A stretch of 64,000 nucleotides of DNA from Gammaproteobacteria bacterium. GTDB lineage: Bacteria > Pseudomonadota > Gammaproteobacteria > HK1. Under the pieces are notes generated by a model. It had not been told where the DNA came from and did not search any database. It saw nothing but the letters and a program-made list of their open reading frames with translations. Positions 44,199 to 53,723 of the stretch are shown piece by piece. The stretch spans positions 248,001 through 312,000 of the forward strand of contig JAJFJU010000015.1 of NCBI GenBank assembly GCA_021773645.1, given 5' to 3'. The translations under genes and the position numbers were made by a program. Position 1 is the first letter of the stretch, and every line of letters begins with the position of its first letter.

Positions 44199-45332
44199 TC
44201 AATCTTTGCGTAACTCATCAGGGATAGGCAGATCTTTAAACGAGGGGGCTTTTACCGAGCTCGCCTTCATTTCTCGCAACCTGAACACATAGGCCAGCAC
44301 ATTGGCCACGGCCAAATACAATCCCGCAGGAATCTCTTGATCTAATTCAGTGCTGAAATAAAGTGCTCGTGCCAAAGGAGGTGCTTCTACCAACACCACT
44401 TTGTTTTCACGGGCGGTCTCACGGATACGCAGGGCCAGCAAATCAGCGCCCTTGGCCACCACCCGCGGCGCCTGGGTCTTGTCCGTGTCATAACGCAAGG
44501 CCACCGCATAGTGCTCGGGATTGGTAATCACCACATCGGCCTTCGGTACTTGCTCCATCATCCGCCGCTGAGCGAGTTCCTGCTGCAGGCTGCGGATCTT
44601 TGTTTTCACCTCGGGCTTACCCTCGGTTTCCTTAAACTCTTCTTTTATCTCCTGCAGGCTCATACGCTGCTTTTTGGCGTGGTCCCATAGCTGAAACGGC
44701 ACATCCAGCAGCGCGATGGCGATCATCGCGGTACACAGCAGCGCAAAACTCCAAGACAGATAACTACCCACGTGCATCAACGCGATACTGAGAGGTTCGG
44801 TGGCAAGCCCCAAGGCCTCTTCGGCACGATTCCATAACAGCAGTATCGCCACCCCAAGCAGGAGCAGGAATTTGGCCAAGGCCTTGAGTAATTCCATCAG
44901 GCCATTGAGAGAAAACACTCTTTTCATCCCTTTAATTGGGTCGAGCTTGTCCCATTTAAAGGCGAGTGATTTAGTGCTGAAAACCCAGCCGCTCAAGGCC
45001 GTAGGAGCGAGCAAAGCGACCATCAAGGCCAGCAACATAAAAGGAGTTAGCGCAAATACCGCGTCCATCATGGCGTTCACCAGAAAGGCTACGATTTCAC
45101 GCCCACCCTGATAATCACGCGCTTGGGCAAGAAAACCACGGCGCATGATGGCCAACAGGTCATCTACCAGTGCCGGCCCCATGGCAATCAGGCCAAAAGA
45201 GGAGGCCAATAGTAAGAGCGTGGTATTGAGCTCCTTGGAGCGAGCAACCTGCCCCTCCTCACGTGATTGTTGCAGGCGGCGAGGCGTTGCCTGTTCTGTT
45301 TTTTCCTGACTACTGTCTGTTCCTTCTGCCAT
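44199..45332 (-). CDS. flhB: Flagellar type III export protein FlhB
   Basis: Export-gate switch protein that changes substrate specificity after self-cleavage. 377 residues. Seen: cytoplasmic N-terminus (EKTEQATPRRLQQSREEGQVARSKELNT), four membrane helices, and the C-terminal domain with the autocleavage motif written NPEH here (VVITNPEHYAVALRYD), where most FlhB proteins have NPTH. Begins inside the fliR stop (TGATG). Confidence 0.96.
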   Translation of the reverse strand: MAEGTDSSQEKTEQATPRRLQQSREEGQVARSKELNTTLLLLASSFGLIAMGPALVDDLLAIMRRGFLAQARDYQGGREIVAFLVNAMMDAVFALTPFMLLALMVALLAPTALSGWVFSTKSLAFKWDKLDPIKGMKRVFSLNGLMELLKALAKFLLLLGVAILLLWNRAEEALGLATEPLSIALMHVGSYLSWSFALLCTAMIAIALLDVPFQLWDHAKKQRMSLQEIKEEFKETEGKPEVKTKIRSLQQELAQRRMMEQVPKADVVITNPEHYAVALRYDTDKTQAPRVVAKGADLLALRIRETARENKVVLVEAPPLARALYFSTELDQEIPAGLYLAVANVLAYVFRLREMKASSVKAPSFKDLPIPDELRKD

Positions 45333-46111
45333 CAGGAGCCTCCTGACAGCAAGCCACGCAGACCCACAAAAGCAAAGTCAATGAGGTGGGATATCTGCGC
45401 CGCGATGGTGGGCAAGGTGTACAGCATTACTGCAAAGCCAAAGATGATGGCCACGGGAAAACCGATGACGAAAATATTGAGCTGTGGTGCCGCCCGGGTC
45501 ATGACGCCAAAGGCCATATTAACCGTCAGCAAGGTGGCCATGGCCGGTAACGCCAGCAGGGTTGCCGAAGCGAATACCCAGCCGGTCTGCCCGGTAATGC
45601 CCCACAGCCCTGCCTGGCTCAAGCCCTCAAATCCCACCGGCAGGATGCGGAAACTATCGGCAAGCACTGTAATGGCCAGCAGATGGCCATCCACCGCCAC
45701 AAAGACCAGGGTAAGTACGATGATGTAAAACTGACTCACTACGGGAATATTGATGCCGTTTGCCGGGTCCACCATGGAGGCAAAACCCAGCCCCATCAGG
45801 TGCGCAACAATCTGCCCCATCAATTCCATCACCATAAACATCAGCCGCAGGGCAAAGCCCATGCCGAGGCCAATAACCACCTGTTGCAGGGTAATGAGCA
45901 GTCCCGCAACGGAAACCGGTTCCACCACGGGCATCGGGGCTAGTATCGGGGCAATGGCCAGCGTGAGCATGAGCGCGAGCCCCATAGTGACCCGCGGCGG
46001 TGTACCGCGACGACCCAGAACCGGAGCGGCACTAAGAAAGGCCGAGATCCGCACAAAGGGCCAGATCCAGGACGTCAGCATCGCCATAACTTCCAGGCTG
46101 GTGATGCTCAT
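45332..46111 (-). CDS. fliR: Flagellar biosynthesis protein FliR
   Basis: Membrane component of the export gate (with FliP and FliQ). 259 residues with six helices. Seen: RISAFLSAAPVLGRRGTPPRV near 20-40 and the GLGFALRLMFMVMELMGQIVAHLMGLGFASMVDP block near 80-113. Overlaps flhB by one base and follows fliQ by 23 bases. Confidence 0.95.
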   Translation of the reverse strand: MSITSLEVMAMLTSWIWPFVRISAFLSAAPVLGRRGTPPRVTMGLALMLTLAIAPILAPMPVVEPVSVAGLLITLQQVVIGLGMGFALRLMFMVMELMGQIVAHLMGLGFASMVDPANGINIPVVSQFYIIVLTLVFVAVDGHLLAITVLADSFRILPVGFEGLSQAGLWGITGQTGWVFASATLLALPAMATLLTVNMAFGVMTRAAPQLNIFVIGFPVAIIFGFAVMLYTLPTIAAQISHLIDFAFVGLRGLLSGGS

Positions 46112-46134
46112 ATGTACGCCCTGATCCTCACCGC

Positions 46135-46404
46135 CTAGCCAATCAGATAGGGGATGCTTTCGATGAGCCCCTGGGTGAAATCAACCATCAGTGACAACAT
46201 CCAGGGCCCGGCCACCACCACCACCAGCAGGGTCACGATCAACTTGGGTATAAAGCTTAAAGTCATCTCATTGATCTGGGTTGCAGCCTGAAACATGCTG
46301 ACCATTACCCCCACCGTGAGAGCGGGAATCAGCAACACCAGGATCAACACCAGGGTAATTTCCAGACCCTGATGAATGGCCGTCATTGCGGTCTCGGTAT
46401 CCAT
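46135..46404 (-). CDS. fliQ: Flagellar biosynthesis protein FliQ
   Basis: 89 residues, two membrane helices with a short loop (VSMFQAATQINEMTLSFIPKL). Length and the TQINE motif are diagnostic. Ten bases separate it from fliP. Confidence 0.96.
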   Translation of the reverse strand: MDTETAMTAIHQGLEITLVLILVLLIPALTVGVMVSMFQAATQINEMTLSFIPKLIVTLLVVVVAGPWMLSLMVDFTQGLIESIPYLIG

Positions 46405-46414
46405 CAGGAGCCGT

Positions 46415-47155
46415 TCATACGTAGAAGCTCGACGCCAGGGTGCCGAGAATCAGGGTCCAGCCATCCACCAGCACAAACAGCAAGATCTTGAAGGGAAAGG
46501 AAATAATCAGTGGCGACAACATCATCATGCCCATAGACATCAGTACGCTGGCCACCACCAAATCAATGATTAAAAAGGGAATAAAAATGAGGAAACCAAA
46601 TTGGAAGGCCGTTTTAAGCTCGCTGGTCACAAAGGCGGGCATTAAATAAACAAAACCCACGTCCTTGGCATCGTCCGGAGCCTGCTTGCCAGCAATCTCC
46701 ATAAACAGTGTCAGATCGGTTTCCCGAGTGTGGTGCAACATGAAGGCATGCAACGGCACCTGGGCCTTTGCTACAGCGTCCTGGAAGCCAAGCTCCTCGT
46801 TCACATAGGGCTGCACCGCCTCTGTATTAATCCGCTCTAGCACTGGATTCATGATGAACAAAGTCAGAAATAGCGTGAGCCCCAACAACACCTGATTAGA
46901 AGGGGTCTGGGCCGTCCCCAAAGCCTGCCGTAGAATCGCCAGCACCACGATGATGCGGGTAAAAGAGGTCATCATCACTAAGAAGGCAGGTAACAGGGTT
47001 ATCCCTGTCATTAGCGCCAGCAATTGCAGTGACAGGGTGTAGCTCTGGCTACCGTCTCCTGCCGTGCTGACCGAAAAGGCGGGCACTCCGATAGGCTCGG
47101 CCAAAGCCGCTAAGGGTGTGGCAACGAGTAGAAAAAGGCTGAGGATCAGGCGCAT
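46415..47155 (-). CDS. fliP: Flagellar biosynthesis protein FliP
   Basis: Pentameric core of the export gate. 246 residues from ATG 47155, one base past the fliO stop; the frame is open a little further upstream within fliO. Seen: cleavable-type N-terminus ([18 protein letters not shown]), then [40 protein letters not shown]-type helices (residues about 55-95), and the C-terminal [23 protein letters not shown] signature. Confidence 0.95.
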   Translation of the reverse strand: MRLILSLFLLVATPLAALAEPIGVPAFSVSTAGDGSQSYTLSLQLLALMTGITLLPAFLVMMTSFTRIIVVLAILRQALGTAQTPSNQVLLGLTLFLTLFIMNPVLERINTEAVQPYVNEELGFQDAVAKAQVPLHAFMLHHTRETDLTLFMEIAGKQAPDDAKDVGFVYLMPAFVTSELKTAFQFGFLIFIPFLIIDLVVASVLMSMGMMMLSPLIISFPFKILLFVLVDGWTLILGTLASSFYV

Positions 47156-47156
47156 A

Positions 47157-47603
47157 TCAGTGCTTGGCTTGACCACGCATTTTGCTTAAGGCGTCACCCA
47201 GCTGTCGGGAAAACCCGGGGTTGACCGTGGATTCCGGCACTTCAATGGCTTGATCCAGTACATGCAGGGTCTGGATGCGCCCGGGGGCAATACCCAGCAA
47301 CAATTGGGTCTTACCAACCTCAAGCAATACCACGCGTTCCCGGGCACCCATGGATAACGCCCCTACTATGCGCATTTGCCCATTAATGGCACCAGGCTGT
47401 ATGCGCAGCAGGCGACGCATTAGCCAGGCACAAAAAACCACGGCCACCAGCACCAAAACCAGGCCTATCAGCACCTGCAAGATAGTCTCACCACCCAGGG
47501 GTGATGGTGGCACGGCCGGGGTTATACTTGGCACTGCCCATAACAATGGCTGCCATAGCAACAAACTTAAGCCTAGGAAACGCCATATCGCCATGATCTT
47601 CAT
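47157..47603 (-). CDS. fliO: Flagellar biosynthesis protein FliO
   Basis: Assists assembly of FliP. 148 residues. Seen: an N-terminal signal-like segment ([17 protein letters not shown]), a membrane helix ([22 protein letters not shown]) at about 44-66, then the FliO core [39 protein letters not shown]. FliO is normally shorter and less conserved; the [12 protein letters not shown] motif makes this clear. An ATG at 47594 is an alternative start. Confidence 0.93.
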   Translation of the reverse strand: MKIMAIWRFLGLSLLLWQPLLWAVPSITPAVPPSPLGGETILQVLIGLVLVLVAVVFCAWLMRRLLRIQPGAINGQMRIVGALSMGARERVVLLEVGKTQLLLGIAPGRIQTLHVLDQAIEVPESTVNPGFSRQLGDALSKMRGQAKH

Positions 47604-47608
47604 GGAAC

Positions 47609-48223
47609 TCAGCTAAGCTTCTTAACGCGGTCTTGAGGGCTAATGACATCGGTCATACGAATACCGAATTTTTCGTTAACCACCACCACTTCGCCATGAG
47701 CCACCAAGGTGCCATTGGCGTAGACATCCAATGGCTCGCCCGCCAACCGTTCCAGTTCCACCACCGAGCCCTGATTCAGCTGCAATAAGTTGCGGATACT
47801 GATGGAGGTGCGGCCCAATTCCATCGACAGGGTTACCGGTATATCCAGAATGGTTTCCAGATCCGGAGATGTTCCCCCTCCTGATTGCTCCGTTAAATTC
47901 GGCGTCGGAGCTGGTGTATAGGATTGCTCTGCCACCGGTTCAGGTTCAGGTTCAGGTGCGGCGTCGGCTTTGGCATCCGCCTGCTCAGCTAAAGCCTCGC
48001 CCCAACCCTCGTCGGCAGCTCCGTCGGCATCATCACCCTCGGCTTTGGCCTCAGCCTGTTCAGCCAGGGCCTCCCCCCAATCATCTCCTGCTGCATCATC
48101 ACCCTCGGCAGTAGTACCAGCTTCAGCCTCAGCCTGCTCAGCCAGTGCCTCCCCCCAGTCATCACCTGCCGCCGCATCACCCGTCTCACCATTTACCTCA
48201 TCGGGCTTTGTTTCTTCAGCCAT
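47609..48223 (-). CDS. fliN: Flagellar motor switch protein FliN with amplified N-terminal motif
   Basis: Switch-complex C-ring protein. 204 residues, about 65 longer than the 137-residue E. coli protein. The excess is an acidic N-terminal tract with three imperfect copies of D(D/E)xWGEALAEQA(E/D)AKA at about residues 21-34, 47-61 and 71-86, followed by a proline-rich link. The conserved FliN core occupies about 121-204 (LETILDIPVTLSMELGRTSISIRNLLQLNQGSVVEL, GEVVVVNEKFGIRMTDVI). It shares a TAATG overlap with fliM. A single D-W-x-x-A-x-A-E-Q motif is usual in related FliN proteins as I recall them. Confidence 0.95.
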   Translation of the reverse strand: MAEETKPDEVNGETGDAAAGDDWGEALAEQAEAEAGTTAEGDDAAGDDWGEALAEQAEAKAEGDDADGAADEGWGEALAEQADAKADAAPEPEPEPVAEQSYTPAPTPNLTEQSGGGTSPDLETILDIPVTLSMELGRTSISIRNLLQLNQGSVVELERLAGEPLDVYANGTLVAHGEVVVVNEKFGIRMTDVISPQDRVKKLS

Positions 48224-49233
48224 TAGCCTTCTCCCCCGGGGAACGCAGATCGCCCCCCCTTGCTACTGATATGTTCAACCACCTGGAGGGCCACACTGCC
48301 CCCGGAAACCCCTGCCTGGGCACGAAACATAGGTACGCCCTCCGCCTTAGCAACCACCGTATCGGGAATTTCCACAGGAATAATGTCTCCAGCCTTAAGC
48401 TTGGATAACTGCCGCAGAGAGATTGTCGTCTCGGTCAAGGTGCTCTCCAGATTTACTTGGGCCGCCTCAATCTCCTCACGCAAAGCCACGCTCCAGCGAT
48501 CATCATGTTCTGAACGATCGCTTTGCATGCCGGTATCCAGAAGATCGCGAATGGGCTCGATCATGGCGTAGGGCATAGCCACGTGAAAATCTCCACCACC
48601 ACCCTCAAGATCTACATGAAATACGGTAATCACCACCACTTCGGTTGGGGTAACGATATTGGCAAAATGCGGATTGACCTCCGAGCCCACATGCTCGAAG
48701 TCCAGATCCATCACCGGCTTCCACGCCTCTTTCAGATCACTAAAAATAAAACCCAGCACCATTTCGATGATGCGAGTTTCCGTCGGGGTGAAGTCCCGCC
48801 CCTCAATTTTTGCGTGGAAGCGACCATCGCCACCAAAATAATTATCAACTATGGAGAACACCAGCTTCGGGTCAAAGGTAAAAAGGGCCGTTCCCCGAAG
48901 CGGTGCGATTTTCACCAAATTCATACTGGCCGGCATAAACAGACCGTGGACATACTCGGCAAATTTCAGCATCTGCACCGTGCCTACCGATATCTCCGGC
49001 GACCGTCGCAATAAATTAAACAGGCTGAGGCGCAAATGGCGGGCGAAACGCTCATTAATCATCTCAAGGGTGGGTAGACGCCCTCGTACAATGCGGTCCT
49101 GGGTATTGAAGTCGTATTCGGCAGCGACGCCAGAATCAACATCCCCCTCGCCCTCTGTTTCCACATCGCCACTGTCCACGCCGTGAAGCAGCGCATCGAT
49201 TTCATCTTGAGAGAGTATGTCTTGGGCTGGCAT
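48223..49233 (-). CDS. fliM: Flagellar motor switch protein FliM
   Basis: 336 residues. Seen: N-terminal CheY-binding stretch (LSQDEIDALLHGVDSG near 6-21), the middle domain (RLPTLEMINERFARHLRLSLFNLLRR, then EYVHGLFMPASMNLVKIAPLRGTALF), and the C-terminal FliN-like domain with GDIIPVEIPDTVVAKAEGVPMFRA. Begins five bases before the fliL stop side and overlaps fliN by one base. Confidence 0.96.
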   Translation of the reverse strand: MPAQDILSQDEIDALLHGVDSGDVETEGEGDVDSGVAAEYDFNTQDRIVRGRLPTLEMINERFARHLRLSLFNLLRRSPEISVGTVQMLKFAEYVHGLFMPASMNLVKIAPLRGTALFTFDPKLVFSIVDNYFGGDGRFHAKIEGRDFTPTETRIIEMVLGFIFSDLKEAWKPVMDLDFEHVGSEVNPHFANIVTPTEVVVITVFHVDLEGGGGDFHVAMPYAMIEPIRDLLDTGMQSDRSEHDDRWSVALREEIEAAQVNLESTLTETTISLRQLSKLKAGDIIPVEIPDTVVAKAEGVPMFRAQAGVSGGSVALQVVEHISSKGGRSAFPGGEG

Positions 49234-49238
49234 GGGCC

Positions 49239-49751
49239 TTACTGCATCACAAAACTGGTGAAATAAATCTGCTCGATACCGGTGCTACCTGTTTCGCTTT
49301 CGAGAATCTCCTGTATAGCAGCCAGCGTCTCAGCCTGTAATTTTTTCTTGCCCTCCCGATGGGAAAGCTCCTGAGCTGTTTTACTACTAAACAACATCAC
49401 CAGGGCATCACGAACCACGGGCATATGTCGGTGTAATTGTTCCGTTACCTCTGAATCTCGGGTCATCGCCTGCACGTCCACCTGTAAAAAACGGGCGCCC
49501 TTGCCCGACTGGAAATTGACGGTAAAACTCGGCTTAAGGGCAATATAAATGGCCTCTTTACGCTCCTCCTCGACCTCGGCCACTACCTCTTCAACTGCCT
49601 CATCCGAATCGGCCTTCTCCCCGCCGAGGAAAAAGATGGTGCCACCAATCCCTCCCCCCAAAAGCAACAAGCCGATAATCCCGAACAAAATCATATTCTT
49701 CTTACTTGATTTTGGTGCTTCTCCAGAAAGTTCGATCTCTTCCTCTGCCAT
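49239..49751 (-). CDS. fliL: Flagellar basal-body-associated protein FliL
   Basis: Inner-membrane stator-associated protein. 170 residues. Seen: a short cytoplasmic tail ending KSSKKN, a membrane helix (MILFGIIGLLLLGGGIGGTIFFL) at about 20-42, an acidic stretch, and a periplasmic domain with LKPSFTVNFQ and QEILESETGSTGIEQIYFTSFVMQ. First gene after the sigma-54 promoter at 49785, so a transcription unit starts here. Confidence 0.94.
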   Translation of the reverse strand: MAEEEIELSGEAPKSSKKNMILFGIIGLLLLGGGIGGTIFFLGGEKADSDEAVEEVVAEVEEERKEAIYIALKPSFTVNFQSGKGARFLQVDVQAMTRDSEVTEQLHRHMPVVRDALVMLFSSKTAQELSHREGKKKLQAETLAAIQEILESETGSTGIEQIYFTSFVMQ

Positions 49752-49784
49752 TACGTATCCCCTTAACGTTCAATGTATCCATTA

Positions 49785-49799
49785 GCAAAGCACGTGCCA
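49785..49799 (-). promoter_or_regulatory. Sigma-54 (-24/-12) promoter for fliL
   Basis: On the minus strand TGGCACG-TGCT-TTGC (49799-49785), a full match to the consensus with the GG and GC dinucleotides 12 bases apart. The fliL start is 34 bases downstream of the -12 element. In this order FleQ and FleR are the expected activators. Confidence 0.88.
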
Positions 49800-49872
49800 G
49801 CATCATTAAGCCTTTTATTTCATAGACTTAAAAATTCACATACCTGGCTGATGACGGAATTTTGACGAAATA

Positions 49873-49890
49873 TGCTGGCTACGGCCAGCA
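49873..49890 (-). terminator. Weak hairpin terminator after fliK
   Basis: TGCTGGC (49873-49879) and GCCAGCA (49884-49890) with a 4-base loop, followed on the minus strand by TATTTCG. The T-run is poor. It would separate the fliK and fliL transcription units. The rest of the 268-base gap (49752-50019) holds the fliL promoter and nothing else I can identify. Confidence 0.45.
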
Positions 49891-50019
49891 GTAAAATCAT
49901 ATTGTGGGAAGGGAGGATGCGGCAAGGGCCACGGACAAAAGAGATTAGGGGAATCCGGGGTGCCGCGATTGTCACCACCGGAGGTTCAGGGCTCGTTGAA
50001 ATACGCCCCGGGTTTTAGC

Positions 50020-51093
50020 TCATACGTATTTATCTACCAAGCCCTGTTGGGTCACAACAGCGTGGGTTTCATCAGAGGTCTCGTCTTCAAGGCCGATAAA
50101 ATCCCTTTCGGTCCCTGCTCTCCCCTCACGCCCATCATCGGAAGCAGTGGTCTGACCGTCACCCACGTCCACATTGACGCTGGAAAATCCGCTTTCCATC
50201 AATGATTCTCGAAGACGGAAACTCGCTTGCTCTAATAGTTCTCGGCTTTGGGCATGCTGAGCAGCAAATTGAATCTGAGTCTCGCCACCTTCCACTAAAA
50301 TTTTGACAGCGATGGGCCCTAGTTCGGGTGGATTAAGGCGAATTTCGGCGACTGAAACATTCTGTTTCACCAACCAATTCACTCGCGTACCTAACTCTTG
50401 ATCCCACCCTGGCGCACCCACAGGGGTTTGAATGGTCTGCACAACATCGCCCCTAGGGCTAGCGTCATTAGCCACCATTGGAGCAGCCTGCCCCACCGTT
50501 ACTGTCGGCGCGGGGGCTGCGGACTGTGCTCGTGGGGCCTCTGCCCCCTTAAGCGGCTCTAAAGGCTGATCCGTGGCCACACGAGTCAATGCCTCCGACT
50601 GTTCAGATAGTACCTGTGCTCCCCCTGACAATGCCGCCTGAGTTGCTCGGGCTGAGGTATCTGCGGTGAAACTGGTCGGCGGGTGGACATTAGCGGCATC
50701 CAACTTGATTTCAGGGACCGGTTGCTGATTTGTAGTAAGCAGCACCTTGGGTGGGGCAAGTTCATCGCTGCTCCCAGCTACCGTGGTTTCAAGTTGATTC
50801 ACAGGTGGTTTGAATGTGGCCGCTACTGGTATTTCGAGCTGTGCAATCTCTTCGAGGGGGAGCGGCAAATTATTGCCATGAGGCAAGGGCGGGGTGGCAA
50901 CACCAAGTAGATCCGGATTCAACTCAGAGCCTTTAGCCAAGGCACTGATCCGATCTTTTAACAGGCCGGAAAAAGGCTCTCCCTGACCCGTGTACAGGCC
51001 TTCAAGTCCTTGAGAAACCGGGCTTTCCTGAGGTTTGATCAACCCCGAACTCAACGCTCCCAACACCCCGGCACTTTGCTCCGACATCATCAC
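50020..51093 (-). CDS. fliK: Flagellar hook-length control protein FliK
   Basis: Secreted molecular ruler that triggers the export-specificity switch at FlhB. 357 residues. Seen: a low-complexity, alanine/proline/glutamine-rich N-terminal half (no strong motifs), and a C-terminal Flg_hook domain (about 240-320) with LGTRVNWLVKQNVSVAEIRLNPPELGPIAVKILVEGGETQIQF and RELLEQASFRLRESLMESGFSSVNVDV. Distinct from the FliK-like protein at 26.7 kb. It has its own sigma-54 promoter in the 105-base gap after fliJ. Confidence 0.92.
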   Translation of the reverse strand: MMMSEQSAGVLGALSSGLIKPQESPVSQGLEGLYTGQGEPFSGLLKDRISALAKGSELNPDLLGVATPPLPHGNNLPLPLEEIAQLEIPVAATFKPPVNQLETTVAGSSDELAPPKVLLTTNQQPVPEIKLDAANVHPPTSFTADTSARATQAALSGGAQVLSEQSEALTRVATDQPLEPLKGAEAPRAQSAAPAPTVTVGQAAPMVANDASPRGDVVQTIQTPVGAPGWDQELGTRVNWLVKQNVSVAEIRLNPPELGPIAVKILVEGGETQIQFAAQHAQSRELLEQASFRLRESLMESGFSSVNVDVGDGQTTASDDGREGRAGTERDFIGLEDETSDETHAVVTQQGLVDKYV

Positions 51094-51131
51094 TCTCCTG
51101 CTGCTAGCGAACCCACCTTAACAATGTGTAC

Positions 51132-51146
51132 GCAAACAACGTACCA
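51132..51146 (-). promoter_or_regulatory. Sigma-54 (-24/-12) promoter for fliK
   Basis: On the minus strand TGGTACG-TTGT-TTGC (51146-51132), with GG and GC at the required spacing. The fliK ATG is 39 bases downstream. Confidence 0.8.
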
Positions 51147-51198
51147 AAAACTCAGCAATCGAAGTGTGACTTGAGTTCAGAATGAATAAAAATCTGCG

Positions 51199-51642
51199 TT
51201 AGGTGTCCTTGGAAGCCGCAAGCCCCTGATGTCGATCTTCCAGATCGACCTGTTCTCGGCCATCGATGCGGCGTGTCTCATCATCCCGGCAACGGCTAAT
51301 AACCTTATCGACCACTCGGCTCCGAGTGCGCTGTGCAACCCAATTATTAATATCCAATTGACACTGCTGCTGAGCATTTTCAATCTGTCTTTTCAGCACC
51401 GCAATAACATCATCTATCTTATTAATAAACGCATGTACCTCACGTATTTTATTGATAGTTACCCCTGAGGAGGAGAGAGCAGACAGTCGTTTCTGATAGT
51501 CTGCTCTATAGCCGGAAAGCTCAACCAGTTGCTGCTCCAGATGGGCTGCTGCCTCGCGACTGGAACGCAGTTCACGGGCGGCACCCTGCTGCTGTCGGTC
51601 GGCTAATTTGGCAATGGGCTGCAAACGTTTTGAACGTCTCAT
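51199..51642 (-). CDS. fliJ: Flagellar export protein FliJ
   Basis: Coiled-coil stalk that connects the FliI ATPase to FlhA and escorts chaperones. 147 residues, nearly all helical and charged, as expected. Seen: [41 protein letters not shown] at the N-terminus and a second coiled-coil through [20 protein letters not shown]. Start overlaps the fliI stop (ATGA). Confidence 0.9.
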   Translation of the reverse strand: MRRSKRLQPIAKLADRQQQGAARELRSSREAAAHLEQQLVELSGYRADYQKRLSALSSSGVTINKIREVHAFINKIDDVIAVLKRQIENAQQQCQLDINNWVAQRTRSRVVDKVISRCRDDETRRIDGREQVDLEDRHQGLAASKDT

Positions 51643-53012
51643 ACCCCAACTCCAGCAGCACCCGTGGCATTGGCAAGCAACTGCTCAAGACCTGTCAGGC
51701 TTTCATTAAATGAAACCGGCTGATTCATTTCCTGGCGCACAAAACCCAATAGACTGGGATACATACGTATGGCTTCATCAAGCTGCTCATTGCTCCCTGC
51801 GGTATAAGCGCCCACGTTGATCAAATCGTAATTATCCTGATAGGTGGAATAAAGTTGGCGAAAATGCCGAGCCTGCTGTTGGTGCTGGCTCTCAGCGATA
51901 TTGGGCATCACCCGGCTGATAGAGGATTCCACATCGATGGCAGGATAACAGCCCTGCTCGGCCAGCCGGCGTGATAGCACGATATGTCCATCAAGTATCG
52001 CCCTGGCCGCCTCGGCCAATGGATCCCCCTGGTCATCTGATTCAGTCAATATGGTATAGAAGGCCGTAATGCTGCCCCCTTCCTCCCCACCGTTCCCCGC
52101 CCGCTCCACCAATTGGGGCAGACGCGCAAACACTGAAGGCGGATAACCTCGGGTTGCTGGCGGCTCGCCAATTGCCAAGGCAATCTCCCGCTGCGCTTGA
52201 GCAAAGCGTGTCAAGGAGTCCATCAGCAGCAGCACCCGAAAACCTCTGTCCCTAAAGTACTCTGCAATACTGGTGGCCAACATTGCCCCATGCAGACGTA
52301 CCAGCGGCGGCTCATCCGCCGGAGCCGCTACCACCACCGCTCGGGCCATACCCTCATCACCCAGGATATCGGTAATAAATTCCTTCACCTCGCGGCCACG
52401 CTCACCAATTAGGCCCACCACCACAATATCGGCGCTGGTAAAGCGGGTCATCATTCCCAGCAAGATACTTTTGCCTACACCACTACCGGCAAACAAACCC
52501 ATCCGCTGCCCCTCACCCACGCTAAACAGCGCGTTGATGGCACGGACTCCTACATCCAGCGGCTGATGCACTGGGCGCCGAGCCATGGGATTAATATTGT
52601 GCCCCGACATCGGAAAATGCTCACTGGTGTCTAACGGACCCTTACCATCCAACGGCACGCCAGTACCATCCAGCACCCGCCCAAGGAGGCCATCACCCAC
52701 CTTAATTTGGCCACCCCGACCCACTGGAATCACCCGCGCATTAGGGGCCAGGCCACGCACATCACCAATGGGCATCAATAATAATTTATCTCCGGAGAAT
52801 CCCACTACCTCCGCCTCTACCGGCACGCCACCGGGCCGTATCACCCGGCATTGATCGCCGATAGCCGCCTGGCAGCCCACTGATTCTAGGGTCAGGCCCA
52901 CCATGCGTTTCAATTTGCCTTCCACTACTAGGGGACGGGGATTGCGCGCGCGCTGTAGATACGCCTCGAGCCGCTGACGGGGCATGCGCCGTGGTGAGGC
53001 CTTAGCGTTCAT
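51639..53012 (-). CDS. fliI: Flagellum-specific ATPase FliI
   Basis: Export ATPase of the F1-beta type. I place the start at ATG 53012, which has a GGAGG element six bases upstream; the open frame begins two codons earlier. 457 residues. Seen: Walker [18 protein letters not shown] near 170-185, the [13 protein letters not shown] block, [37 protein letters not shown] (Walker B and the conserved FliI signature) near 255-290, and [20 protein letters not shown]. Starts inside the end of fliH. Confidence 0.96.
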   Translation of the reverse strand: MNAKASPRRMPRQRLEAYLQRARNPRPLVVEGKLKRMVGLTLESVGCQAAIGDQCRVIRPGGVPVEAEVVGFSGDKLLLMPIGDVRGLAPNARVIPVGRGGQIKVGDGLLGRVLDGTGVPLDGKGPLDTSEHFPMSGHNINPMARRPVHQPLDVGVRAINALFSVGEGQRMGLFAGSGVGKSILLGMMTRFTSADIVVVGLIGERGREVKEFITDILGDEGMARAVVVAAPADEPPLVRLHGAMLATSIAEYFRDRGFRVLLLMDSLTRFAQAQREIALAIGEPPATRGYPPSVFARLPQLVERAGNGGEEGGSITAFYTILTESDDQGDPLAEAARAILDGHIVLSRRLAEQGCYPAIDVESSISRVMPNIAESQHQQQARHFRQLYSTYQDNYDLINVGAYTAGSNEQLDEAIRMYPSLLGFVRQEMNQPVSFNESLTGLEQLLANATGAAGVGV

Positions 53013-53676
53013 CTTCACCCTCCGGTTGGCCGCCGAGCACGTCGCTGATAATGACCGCCATACGGCTCTTCAGGCTGGCATCGATATGCGAGCTATCGGT
53101 TTCTATGCGACAAGCACCTCGCTCCAAAGTGGCGTCCTCAGAAATTTCCCAGCGCTGTTCATCCTCATTGACAGACATGGCCTCAGCCATCAGCAGGGCA
53201 TCTTGAGGATGTAAATGGACACGAACACCGCGTGCCGACACCGGCAATACGGCAATCGCACCGCGCACCGCATGCAATACGATCTCCGGGTCGATCGTTA
53301 TCTCGCGATAGACCAATTGCTTAGCCACCTCCATCGCCAGTTCCACAAGGATCGTCTCTGTTTCCTGTTCGAGTGCTTGCAAGGGGCCACTCATTTCCTC
53401 GAGTAATTGCTCTGCCCTGGCGGCCAAAGGTTGTAGCTCCTGCGCCGCGGCCTGTCGCCCCTCTTCCAGTCCCTGCACAAAGCCTGCCGCGCGTCCTTCT
53501 TTGTGTGCCTCCGCCCGCGCCTGTTGCTGCAAGCGCTCCATTTGTGCTGCCGTCAGTGCCGACAGGCGATGGCTTCCCGCAGCCCCAGAAGCGCCCCCGC
53601 CAACGACCGGAAGTTCCCATCGTTCATAAGCACTTAGGGCTTCTTTATCATCCTTCATGGAAGAACTCATTGGCAT
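53002..53676 (-). CDS. fliH: Flagellar assembly protein FliH
   Basis: Negative regulator and peripheral stalk of FliI. About 224 residues. Several in-frame starts (53691 GTG, 53676, 53670, 53658) are possible; none has a strong Shine-Dalgarno. Seen: a glycine-rich turn, helical [37 protein letters not shown] with the GxxxG-type repeats of FliH, and the C-terminal ATPase-binding domain with [29 protein letters not shown]. Upstream lies the 161-bp inverted-repeat element. Confidence 0.9.
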   Translation of the reverse strand: MPMSSSMKDDKEALSAYERWELPVVGGGASGAAGSHRLSALTAAQMERLQQQARAEAHKEGRAAGFVQGLEEGRQAAAQELQPLAARAEQLLEEMSGPLQALEQETETILVELAMEVAKQLVYREITIDPEIVLHAVRGAIAVLPVSARGVRVHLHPQDALLMAEAMSVNEDEQRWEISEDATLERGACRIETDSSHIDASLKSRMAVIISDVLGGQPEGEDER

Positions 53677-53723
53677 TTCTAGGCAACGCACTCACGATAA
53701 TAAAAAGACCCGCGGCTTAACTT

